Shown here: positions 48,320 to 58,919 of the stretch, piece after piece | Numbering within the stretch: the first letter of the stretch is position 1 | Layout of the letters: the number at the start of each line of letters is the position of its first letter | Source of the DNA: Symbiodinium microadriaticum | Taxonomy: Eukaryota; Sar; Dinophyceae; Suessiales; Symbiodiniaceae | Assembly (NCBI GenBank): GCA_001939145.1 | Contig: LSRX01000288.1 | Span: forward strand, 20,794 to 84,793 | Direction of reading: 5' to 3' | DNA length: 64,000 nucleotides | Notes under the pieces: generated by a model | Database searches by the model: none | What the model saw: the letters and a program-made list of their open reading frames with translations, nothing else | What the model was told of the DNA's origin: nothing | Made by a program: the position numbers and the translations under genes

Positions 48320-48354
<35 letters not shown>

Positions 48355-48395
48355 AAGAGAGCGAGAGCGAGAGAGAGAGAGAGAGACAGAGACTA
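48148..48395. repeat. GGTA-GGTC-GGTA tetranucleotide blocks followed by GA runs
   Basis: Seven or so GGTA units, about eight GGTC units, a 10-base spacer, GGTA units again, then long GA tracts with short breaks to about 48388. Confidence 0.95.
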
Positions 48396-49679
48396 GTCAG
48401 AGACTAGCCTCGGACATCTCCGATGCTCAGGAGCGAGACAGAGATAAGCAGGCAGGTAGGTCGGTACGAATGCAGGCCAGTACATGAACCTGATGCATAT
48501 GAGGCTAATAACAAACGCTTATGAGTTGGTTCAACCTAGCCACCAACCTTGTAGTCCGGTTCCTGGCAGTCACAACATGTCACAACGTCACAACCGAGAC
48601 TGTAAGCCTCACCATTCCGCACCTTTGGGCTCTGGCCTACCTTGACTGTCCGGCCAGAGTTCTCTTAGACGGCTGTTGGCACTCTATTCTGTCCCGCCGG
48701 GTCTGAGCCGTATTTGCTACTCTTATATCATCTTGAGCCGCGCAACAGGGTATGCAAGGTGCGGCAGTGTTAGAATGCTCCTGCCGCACTGCAGACGCTC
48801 AGTAACAACCATACCTCATTGCACACAGTGCTCCACGTTGAGCAGTCTCTAGTCTCTGGCACTCCAGCTCGCTCCCAACAGTACCTCCCCGCTGCCACGG
48901 ATACACCGAAAAAGCTGTTTCAGTTTCCATGTGTCAATGCTAGAGTAGAGGGGAGCTCCAGCGTCTCCTGTGATTGTTATAACTGAACAAGAAGACTCAA
49001 AATCCTCGATAGCTGCGCCTAGTTTCCATCAAATCGCAAGTGGCGGTGTGCTCGGGTAAGTTTCTGCCTGAGGATGCCGACGATGATGAGAGTCAGTTGG
49101 AGTTCTGACGACAACAACTCCAACGATAATGATGGTCGTGGCAACGATGATGCTTTTGATGAGGGTAATGGCGACAAACATGGATATGATGATGCAACAG
49201 CCGCCGTTGCCGGCGCTGCTGCCTATGATCTTGAATGATAGATTCAGCTTGAAGCTGATGCGGATGCTGCCCCGATGCCGACGATCAGAACAATCTTGCA
49301 GATCCCGATTCCTACATCCGAAGAGGGAACGAAAGGAGCCTGGCAGCCTAAGGACAGCTTGGATTTTAGGAGATCTCGGGCGAATTCCAAACCCCTATGT
49401 TCGGGTCGGGTGCCTATGTTAAGCCGAGCATGCTCTTCATCAGTAGCTTCTAAAATCAGTTTCTGCACGGAAAGATCCAGGCCGGTTTCTCCCTAGTCGA
49501 ACCTGACAAACTTTGGACCACACTCGAAAAGAAGGTGTGGGGATTGCCGCAGCCAGCTGTATGTGCATGTCTCCTTCGCTGCGACGGGTTCGACCCGACA
49601 ACGAGCTTCATGAACGCCATATTGGTAGCAAGTAGCAGCAGTGGGCAGGAGAAGTAGTAGTTGTAGGCGTGGTGCCGCT

Positions 49680-49937
49680 TGGCGCTAGTAGCAGTAGCAG
49701 CAGCAGCATCAGCAGCAGCAGCAGCTGCTCAACAAGTCGTAGCGGCAGTTAGCAGCAGTAGCAGCAGTTGCAGCAGTAGCAGCAGTGGCAGCAGCAGCAA
49801 TAGCAATGGCATCGTCAGGGACCAGGGTTGATGAAGACAGAAGCGGAAGGGGAAGGCAGGAAACAGGAACACAACATTAACAAACTTCCAGTTTCACCAC
49901 CGTCATACGTGCTATCATTGTCACCGTCATCATCACC

Positions 49938-49971
<34 letters not shown>

Positions 49972-49985
49972 TTGTCGTCATCCGG
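49680..49985. repeat. AGC and CAC/CAT triplet arrays
   Basis: Interrupted AGC units 49688-49805 and CAC/CAT units 49932-49972. Confidence 0.9.
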
Positions 49986-51166
49986 GCGCAGCGGAGGCGA
50001 CATGCGACCGTGGACTTGTCAGGACAGGGAAGCCTGACACAAAGAAGCAGCCTGGCTTTGGATTCAAGTTCTTGCGCCGCCCCCACGGAGCTTGAGGGGG
50101 CTCATGTGACTTGCGGTGGCGCCCCCATGTGCCCTGCACTTACATGGCGCTAGAGATATTCGCCCTTGGCGGTTGAAGCGCTCTGTAAACTTCTGCCGTG
50201 GCTCCCTGAAGTCTGAAAAGGAAAGATGGTTCCGACTGTAGTTCCGACCCAATGTGCCTTTGTTGTCAGCCGAAGGTTCCTCAATGGATCCCTGATGCCA
50301 GCCATGTAGATCGGAGAGGTTTTCAGCGAATCAAGGAGCTCACGCAGACTGCAGCTATGCGTGTACAGTTTCGCACAGGCCTTTGACGGATCAAAGTAGG
50401 CCTAGCTTGGACCGGAGTAAGGTGTCTAATGTTGCAGCGCACAAGCAGAGTCGTGCTTATTTCCTCGGGCCGAGACATGTGAGAGCCTCGGCTTCGTCAC
50501 CACGTGTGCACACATTGTACACATTAGGGAAGCTGTAGATGCGCAGCGTGGAGCAAGGATTAGATAGAACTTTCTTTGTTACCTTGCTAGCAGGTCGGTA
50601 TCCGCCAGAGGTCGCTAATCTCGTCCCATGGACCGGATGGCTCCGAGTCGAAAAAGGCTGCTGGCTTGCAGGGTTCGATGGCGGGAGGCTTTGGAGGTCA
50701 ACTGCCGCACTGTAAACTACAAAGCACTTCAGACTGCATGCTTCGCACTCTGCGGCCACCTGCAACGAGGCGAACCCTGAGCCCTGAACCCGACGGCTTC
50801 GATTTTCCGTCCCCACGACTACCAACAACCAAAAGCTTCCCCCACACAGGAGTGACGACTGGCAAAATGCCGATGAGCAAGCCCCAACTGTTTAGATCTA
50901 TGCACAAGAGGACGATAGTGGATAGCGTAAAACAACTGCAAACTTGTTGCAAGAGTCATTGAACTCCATACCGGACATCCCCTAGAGGCCCTAGAGTCCA
51001 GCCCCTTAAGCCCTGAACCCTAGAGCTTTCTTACCCTGGAGCCCCGATGCTTTGTTGCCAATGGCCGGAGTCTTCGCAGCCCTCGGCCGCCTAGGCGGCG
51101 GCAGCGACAGCTTCTGCGATTTTGTGTCTCCGGTACTTTAGGGGTCCAAGCGGTTCATCTACCAGG

Positions 51167-51194
51167 TTTAGGGTTGAGGGTTTAGGGTTTAGGG
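51167..51194. repeat. interstitial telomere-like repeat (TTTAGGG)4
   Basis: Four tandem heptamers, three exact TTTAGGG and one TTGAGGG. TTTAGGG is the telomere unit known from plants and dinoflagellates. Confidence 0.85.
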
Positions 51195-51719
51195 TTGTCG
51201 ACGAGGCATCCGAAGCCATCATAGGGGGAATGTTTACTGGCGCTACGGCAGAAGAGAATTTGTCCCATGTGCTTGTTTTGTCGTCGAGGGCAGTCCCTGC
51301 TCGGAGCCACACCGCCGGAGTCCCAGAGCGCATGTTTCGGGGCTGCCGCGCAAGTCCGAGTTTTTGAGCCTTCCGGCAACCGAACCGGAAGCGCCTCGAC
51401 GCCGATCCCGTTCAGGCTGCAGCAAGCACAGCGCCACCTCGCTTCGGACGAGGACCGTCCCGGCAGGATCTGTTGGCGGCACAGGTCCGAAGCCCGAAGC
51501 TTTAAAGGTATAGCATGGTATGCATGGTGTAGCAAGGCTTCACACCAGACCAGCTACAACCCAGGTCTGAAGCCTCGATTTTCGTGCCAGGGTGCCTTCG
51601 CATGGCGCGCCTGCGAAGACCTGAAGTTCCAGGCAAGTGCAGAGGCGCACAGAGCACACACTTAGAGTCTGGTCGGAGGTGCCAAACACGAGCCTCCATT
51701 GACGGGGTCCCAGGATGAT

Positions 51720-52020
51720 TCCAACACGACGGCATGGTGTGGATTAGCAAAAAGACTTGGAACAAGCTGGCAGGCCCTGGCCACGGCCGGAGTTGCAGCA
51801 GCTGCCGTCGGGCGTCTCGAGGAGGCTGCTCCCAAAAAGTTGGGGCTCTCCGGGTTCATTGGCCCCTTTGTGAGTTTCGTGGGAGGTGGGAAGTTGAGGG
51901 AACCTACCAGCTTTGTGCAGGCAGTGGACATCCTGAGACGTGCTGCTCGGCTGCACTGCGTCCACAAGAGACCTGACATCGTCAAAAAATGTTTCGCAGT
52001 GCTTCCTGATATGTCGCAGG
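51720..52020 (+). CDS. candidate coding block, product unknown
   Basis: A + strand frame open from 51699 to 52280 without a convincing start codon. The most protein-like part has Ala/Gly/Leu helical composition (SWQALATAGVAAAAVGRLEE; later FVQAVDILRRAARL) and high G/C third positions. The minus strand is open for longer (294 codons, 51744-52628) but reads less like a protein. Probably exon sequence with read-through; family unknown. Confidence 0.35.
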
Positions 52021-52280
52021 CAGCAGCGATGGACGGCCCTCGGCCAGAGGACACCAAGCGGGAGTGCTGTTCTGCAGGGTTGCGATGCAGCTCCACCCCG
52101 CTGCCCTTTGTGCGTTGCCAGCATAGCCAAGATTCTGGAAGTCCAGCTGTCTACGAAAAAGACTCTCAGAAGACAATGGATGTCGTTGTGATAGCCACTG
52201 GAGACAGCAGACCCGATTCTTCCCACATCACTCACGCTGGTGAACGATCGAACTGCGAACGCTGGGGCCGGCCTGACTGA

Positions 52281-55200
52281 AAGCGGGTTCAAGCCCGAAG
52301 AACGAATCAGAAGCCACCAAAAGCCCGAAGGAGAGGGCCGGCTGCGAGGCCCTGAGGGACCGCGCCGAGGCAGGACCTTTCCCTGTTTCGAGGAGCCCAA
52401 AAAGTCGATCCGCATTTCAAGTGCAGCTTCTTCGTAGCTGTCCTGGGCCATACTCATTCTACTCATTCCTATCAGATGCAGTGGCACCGCCAGCAGTCCG
52501 CTTTGCGTCGCGTCTTGCCTTCGAAAGCCTCCAAGAGGGCAAAGCAGAGCCAAGGCGCTGCTGGCGCAGAGCAGAGGCGAGCGTGGGCTGCTTTGCGGGC
52601 CGCTGCCCAGCTCAGGATGTAGCTGCAACTTTCAGGGCTGCTGTAAAGGGTACTTAGACTTGAAGTTCAAGGGTACTTGGGTTTTGGGGTTCAGGGCTGT
52701 AGGGATCAGGGGGTTTGCTTTGCCGTGGGAGGTCTCGTGGTTGGGGCTCAGCTGTGGGCTGTGGGTGCACTGCTGTTTCTGGGGGAAGGGTGGCCCCAAA
52801 CTGTACAGTCCCAAAACCTTAATTTATAAATTCAAGCACGAAAAATACAAACTCCCAACGAAGCAAGCACCCGATCCGTTTCCGAATTGAGCCGAGGTTC
52901 TGGCGACCAGAGCCCCCGCCACCGCTCCCTTTGCCCTCGACCTGGGAGTCCTGGGCCAGCGCCATGCCTCGAGCCGGAAACCTAGGACAGGGGCCTTAAT
53001 CTTAGAGTCTCTTGAAGTTTGATGAGGGCTATCAGGGTCTGTATTCGGAATTTTGAATATATTATAGGGGGCCGGAACAGCTCGAACATGGTTTTGGGAT
53101 GTGTTGGGCCAGAATTATCTAGAGACAGGAAGGGAATAGTTCATCGATCTGGGCTCCAGGATGTTCGGGCTTTTGAGGGTTTCCATAAGGCTTGCGACAA
53201 CAGGGGTTCGTTTAGGAGTTGCCAAAAGAAAAAGGGTTACACTCACCCCGACCATGCTGAGGTTCCCTGCCAAAAGGGATATCGAGTCTCCAGAAACTTG
53301 TCGAACTTCACCGCCAGGTTGCCGAGTTTGCCGGCCCGGTGGAAGTGTGGCGCGCCCAGATTGGCCGGAAAGACACGAGCAGCTGGTCTCAGTGCGAGAG
53401 TAGCCTGTGTGACAAACAGGGCAAACCAAGAAAGAGGCACCCAAAGCCGAGAGCGATGCGAAATCACCAAACAATTGGCATGCAATGATGAGTTTCGCGG
53501 TGTTTGGACCGTTCCCAACAGAAGTGAATTGGTCAATGTGTTTTGTTATTCATGTTGTTGTCCATGCTGTTGGTGCTTCGAACTAGACGCCGTCTCGAGA
53601 TGAACATTGCAGCATCGAGTCGATTGGCTGATGTCGCACCACTTGCCTGGATGATCGCACGGATGCTCCGGATGCAGGCGAGTAGGTCAGGCGCAGACCA
53701 ATCAGTCGATCAAAAAAGGGCTGATCTCCAAGTCTTTTGCCTACCCCGGCAATGCAGGACTGCCCTATTGGTATTTGCTCGATGAAGTCTTGCGCTGTGT
53801 CAGAGTGTGGTCAAAACTTGCAGTGTAAAGAAATTTGAATTTATGAAATGCAATGAAGCAAGAGGGTGTTCGTCAGCTGCTCAAGACATAGAACCATTGG
53901 CGACCTGATGCCAGAGATGATGCAACGTGGCCTTAGTCTGAGCACGCCAATACCTGATTGCACATGGGCAGCCGAAGGACGTCAACATCTATGGCACCGG
54001 TGCCAGCAAAGTAGTTGTAATCGTACTAGCATGGTTATCACGATTACTATTCCTATGATTGCGACTATTGCTAATATCATCCTTATTTTGTTTGTTATGT
54101 GGCGTAGTTGTCGCTACCGAGCAGTAGGCCAGGGGAGACTGAATACTAGTAGGTTTGTGTGCTGCCTTTCAGAATTATGAGAATCCCTATTAGTCCGCTC
54201 TACGGCTTGTTGTAGTTGCTGCTCCCTAGCAGCAGCAGCAACACTTCTCCCGATCTAGTCCCTTTCTGAGCGGCAATGGCTGCAGCTGCAAGCAGGGACG
54301 CAGGAGGCTTGGAGACTTAATTTTGTTAGTGTTGCATGTTCATGTATTTCCACAGTGTCGACCTTGTTGCCGTGACCCTACATGTAAGAAGGGAGTCGTG
54401 ATTGCTGGGGCCGTGCGGCCACCTTTGTGGGAATATCTTCCCATGTGGATGTAGCATGAAACATGGTTATGTCTTCCTGCAAGGTCAAGATTTGTGGGGA
54501 GTTACGCTTCCACAGTGCGGCGAGACTAGTGGGGGTCGTCAAACTTTGAACGCCACCCAGTATGCCCGAAGAGTGGCGGCGGGAAAGGGTTTCTATTGTC
54601 ACTGCATCCAAAGTGCTCGAAGCCCCTTGTCACTTCTACGAAGTCGAAGCCCCAACCTCCAAAGCGCATGCGTGCATCCTCTGTGCATCAAGCAATCACT
54701 TCTCGTTGATGTCAGGTGTGATGCATCCCGGAGACGTCAGTGGAGTCATGGTCCCTGGGTCTGCAGGGCCGGGTGATGCAAGGTTGCCTTTCGGCCAAGG
54801 TGCTACTCAGAGCTTTCGAAGACTGGACCAAGGCAGCTGCTAATGTCAGCACAGTTTCACAACGAGGGCATGCCACGTCTTCATAGGTGCAAGTTATGTC
54901 GAGTTCGAAGCCGACATATCTCACCCCATTTTATTGCGGCCTGTGGCAAAAAAATCGGGCAGGAGCACGGTGCTCTTCGTCCTGCTGACATCGGTCGGTT
55001 GACACTTGTTGTGCACTGGATCGGTCTTGTGCAGTCTGTGTATCGCATGCATAGAGCGGTTTTTAGGAAATCTTGTGCATGACTTTCGGCCAGTGCCTGT
55101 GCTTTTGCTGCACGGCATGGCTTCAGAATATTCAGATCATAGCAGAAGTGGAGCTGACAGCCTTAGGACGCAGGAGGTGAAGAGGAGGAGACTAGGACAC

Positions 55201-55470
55201 ATGCAGTTGTCTGTGGCAGTACTGAACGCTCCTGCGACAACGCCAGAGCCCGCTGAAATATTGATATCATGGCGTTTGCACATTATGCTTGCTGCACGTC
55301 ATGAGTGCTGCAGTTCCATTTTCCCCCGTAAAGGCGACCGCGGACTACGTACACTCTAAGAGCAACAATGTAAAGCTGAGCTGCTGTTTGACACTTGACC
55401 TAGCACCAAGAGAACACGGCATGTGACACTACTGAGCACGCTCACAATGCATAGATGCGCTTGAGCACTC
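52281..55470. other. no supported gene
   Basis: Frames on both strands (for example 53019-53603 +) are open but carry no recognisable motif, and none shows a consistent exon pattern. Confidence 0.4.
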
Positions 55471-55477
55471 GTTTTGG

Positions 55478-55682
55478 TAGATCCCCTTCCAGCTCATGCC
55501 TATGTGACGCCCAGGATGCGCCAGCAAGGTTATGCCCCAACACAAGCCGAGCTGGCACGATATGCCAAGGCGCCTGGTGCACAAAGGGGCGTGCTGTCGC
55601 TATTCATGGAAATTGCGCTGATGCCAAGCCTTGCGGATGCTGCCCGCCAAAATGGTAGATCTGTGGTCATTCATGAAGTTTA
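55478..55682 (+). CDS. candidate exon, product unknown
   Basis: After GGTAG the frame reads PAHAYVTPRMRQQGYAPTQ, then LFMEIALMPSLADAARQNGR, with coding-like codons, to a TAG at 55680. A donor at AATG|GTAGAT is possible. The NGRSVVIHE end loosely recalls P-loop kinase-like proteins, too weakly for an assignment. A second block at about 55766-55870 (KAAEMGASATDFAAWCRETG) may belong to the same gene. Confidence 0.35.
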
Positions 55683-57178
55683 GTTTGCCTTCAAGCCTGC
55701 CTGTTGGACCCCCACCAAAAACCGCGTCCTAATCTCTCGCTGATTGTTTTTCTGAGAACCATAAATTGAAGCCGCCCCGAAAGGCCGCAGAGATGGGCGC
55801 TAGCGCAACCGACTTTGCCGCCTGGTGCCGGGAGACGGGGTACAAGGCCGCTTCAGGGCATCGTGTTCTGAGGATCTCTGATTTGCTCATGCCTGCTTCA
55901 TTAGCAAGTACAGTCGTGATGATAACGGTTATTGCTTTTAGACCTCTTGCTGCTGGCATGACTGCACTGCCTCTGATCTCTCTAACTGTGGGGCTTGTGG
56001 TAACAGGCATGCAGTGCCTATGTAAATCCTCGGCACAGAAGGATGCCGAAATAGTTCTTATTCGGAGTTCTCCGAGAGCTTGTGCTGGTCGATGTACAAA
56101 CCCAGCTGACACGACGCAGCTGTGAATCGCAGTCTGGACAAACTCCACTGAAGAATCCATAAGTTAACTCTCCTCGCAACGCAGGTCACACCTCCCCGTG
56201 CGCAGCTTTCGTTGTCACATCCTACGGCTGAATACATGAAGCCACCGAAAGCCTTGTGTCCGAGCAGACTGATAGCATCTCTGGGCGCAGGATCCTAGCT
56301 TCGAAGAGCTGATCTCCTTCTTCGCCCCGTTCGACCCGGAGCCTTTTTGCAGACGAGCTGTAGGCTTGTGTGTGTCGACGCTTGAGGATCAGTTGGGACA
56401 TGGAGCAGAGGGCAGAGGATGTATACGGTTTCTGCAGTTCTCGACTTTGACGGAGCTCGAGGTTCCTCTCTTTTTCGGTGGTCTGTCCCTTTCTGAGCTT
56501 CTCCGCAGCTTCTCCAGTTGCGTCACTGCAAAGGAGGGCAGTGGCTTCGTGCCCTCCCGTGTGTTCCGGCAGCTGCTGAGTCATGGCGAGGCCTGTTCTG
56601 CCCGGAAGGCAGTACAGTAGCGACAATTCTGTAGTTCATTTCTCGAAGCCGGAACATCCAGAGAAGTGTGTCCGCCTCGGGCTCATAGGATGCAGGGTAC
56701 TTGACAAAGACTATTCTGGCTGGTGCTGCCGAGTTTGCCGTCTCCATCGTGTGGTCACCGCTCCACCAAGCAGGAAGCCAGAATCAAACATAAGGCCCAA
56801 ATCCCAACAAACACTGTCAAGCCTCAAACCCTGAGGCATTCGATGGTAAGGAGCTAGACGCCGCGTGGGCCTGCTGCAGATTGGAAGAGTGTCACGGGTT
56901 TGGAATGAAGAGTGCTGTGTGTGCCCGTGCTCCGCTGTTTTCGGTTCTGCTGGCAGCAGTTCAAGATGTGAGCGCCAAGCGCAACGGGAATGTCCGGAGT
57001 GTTTATGGTCTTTGTTGTGTGTGCCTTTTGTGTGGCCTTGTGTATCAGTGTAGCTTATTTTTAGGGCTTGGCTCAACCTTTGACGCCATTTTGTCATCTC
57101 AACACCTGAGGCTTGGGGAGATCCGAGCGAAGGCAGGTGCCGGCGGCGAGGTCCGGCTGCAGGGGTCAGGGTCATAAA

Positions 57179-57394
57179 GGTGCCAACATTGGTTTCAAGT
57201 GCAAGGGCAGGGATGGTCATGAGATATTTTTTGCGCGGGAATTTGCCCCACCAACGGAGCAGGGTCAGATGCTTTGGCTTGTAGTTGCTATTGACTTTGC
57301 TAGGCACCCGAAGCACCGCCCGAGCAATTGGTTCAAGCTTCGCGAGGACCTTGTGAACTACCGGGACTTTGTGACTTTGGCCTTGGAAAGATGA
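57179..57394 (+). CDS. candidate terminal exon, product unknown
   Basis: After an AAAG acceptor the frame reads ANIGFKCKGRDGHEIFFARE, then MLWLVVAIDFARHPKHRPSN and WFKLREDLVNYRDFV, to TGA. Composition is protein-like and clearly better than the overlapping 230-codon minus-strand frame. No family recognised. Confidence 0.4.
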   Translation, partial: GANIGFKCKGRDGHEIFFAREFAPPTEQGQMLWLVVAIDFARHPKHRPSNWFKLREDLVNYRDFVTLALER

Positions 57395-58167
57395 CCGGTC
57401 CAAGACCAGCCGGGCCTGAAGTTTCGCAGAGTTTCACACCAAGCAGCTTCAGTCGAGCCAAAGCAAGTGCGAGCGAAGCTCTGATAGGGCGGCTAGTGGC
57501 TAGGTCCTAGTGGCTAGGTCCTTGTCCCGGCCGTTCAGAGTTTCACACCCTCGCCGGAGAAAACGGGGCTGTGCTGTTGTTCGCCACGAGCCAGATGCAT
57601 GCATCGTCTTCCTGATGCGACCTTCCCACGTTTGCCCACCAGCGCCCCCCCCGAACCAACATGGAAATACTTAGCACCTAGAAAAGAGTGGCAAGCCTTG
57701 AATACTTCATACTCTCGTGCCCACCTGAGGCGCTGGATGGACGGTGGGGCAAGTGGCGAGCGAGGGTCGGCTCCCGAGCAGCTACAGTGCACAGCAAGAG
57801 CGGCGCATCAGCAAGTTAATTCGACCTGAAGTCCTGGCTCGGTGCAGGCTCTACACTTCCAGGCCTGTGTCGGCCTGCTCCTGAGAAAATCAGTCGTGCT
57901 CGGAGTCGTGCTCTGTTCTCAGATGATTAAAGAGCCCAGATCGTCTAGGTCTGAGATGTTTTGCTTCAGGCTGCAGTGGACAACCGGGTAGCCCGAACCA
58001 AAGGACCAAAAGGAGCAAGACGTAGCATCCTGTTTACAATGACGGGCCTCCGAGGAGCATCAAACGACGGTTGGTCTCGCTTTCCACGTGATCCTTATGT
58101 AGCGAAACCCGCTGCTGCGGATTGTTTTGCTCCCCTATGCACTTTTGTTGCACTGGGCTGCTTGAAT

Positions 58168-58219
58168 GTGTGCTTGTGTTTGTCAACAAAAAGATGAAGG
58201 TGTGCTTGTGTTTGTCAAG
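58168..58219. repeat. short tandem duplication, period 32
   Basis: GTGTGCTTGTGTTTGTCAA occurs twice with 32-base spacing. Confidence 0.8.
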
Positions 58220-58570
58220 AACGAGATGGAGCTCTGGAGTTTCATCCATGGCATGTGTGTATGCGGTGCACCTTGGAGCTTTTTTCGGTATGGCTGGTCA
58301 TCAAAGCGTTCACTTCATGGCGTACCAATCTTTCGCCTTTATACTACTGCTTCTAAACCCAGTTGTTTCTTATCTGTTGGCCTGCGCAGTGCGTTAAAAA
58401 TAAGTGGTCGTCGACGCCGTAATCTTGTATAATAAAGCAGATCATAACATGTCCTGATCCAGGGGCATAAGCGGAAAAGCATCGCAACGCCCTGTCAGAA
58501 TCAGGCTGGCGAGGTTCTTCTCGTGGCACTTCCAATTGCGGAGGTGAGATTCATGTTCTGAGGTTTGGGC

Positions 58571-58886
58571 ATGAGGAGTTTCATACTTGTGCTGTGTGCG
58601 TGCCTCAGCTGCATAGGACTCCCGAAAGATTGTCCAGGTGAGTGCCAAGAGATGTGTGGGATGTATGTAGTCCCACCCTGTGGCTGCTGCGGGGCATGTC
58701 GTGTGGAGGCTCCGCAGAACGGCCCGGCATTGGTAGCAGCTCTGCAGCAGCGCTGTGCGCGGCCAAGCCGTGTTTTACAGGATACGCCGTGTTAAGCAGG
58801 TGGTGGCGGCGGCGGCGGTGGTGGTGGTAGTGGTAGCATACGTAGTAGTGGCAGGAGCCAGGAGGAGTAGCGGTGGTAGTAGTAGT

Positions 58887-58919
<33 letters not shown>

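Larger units (their letters stand above)
44904..51166. other. long stretch without a supported gene
   Basis: Contains an inverted-repeat element (45364-45467), large microsatellites (47.5-48.4 kb, 49.7-50.0 kb) and short frames. The frames at 45637-45999 and 46842-47309 (+) have no recognisable motif. Confidence 0.4.

Noticed and set aside
51744..52628. 294-codon minus-strand open frame, the longest in the window
   Set aside because: No recognisable motif and poor protein-like composition; the + strand opposite it reads better. Probably a by-product of GC-rich sequence.
57083..57100. GCCATTTTG...TCAA resembling the dinoflagellate spliced leader
   Set aside because: Only nine contiguous bases match and the remainder is interrupted; not enough for a leader relic.
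56711..57403. 230-codon minus-strand open frame
   Set aside because: It overlaps a more convincing + strand block (57179-57394) and shows no domain.
58571..58798. Small Cys-rich secreted peptide read straight through from the signal peptide
   Set aside because: A strong GTGAGT donor at 58638 and exact phase fit to the exon at 59315 make the spliced 217-residue product far more likely; the Cys-rich tail is intron.
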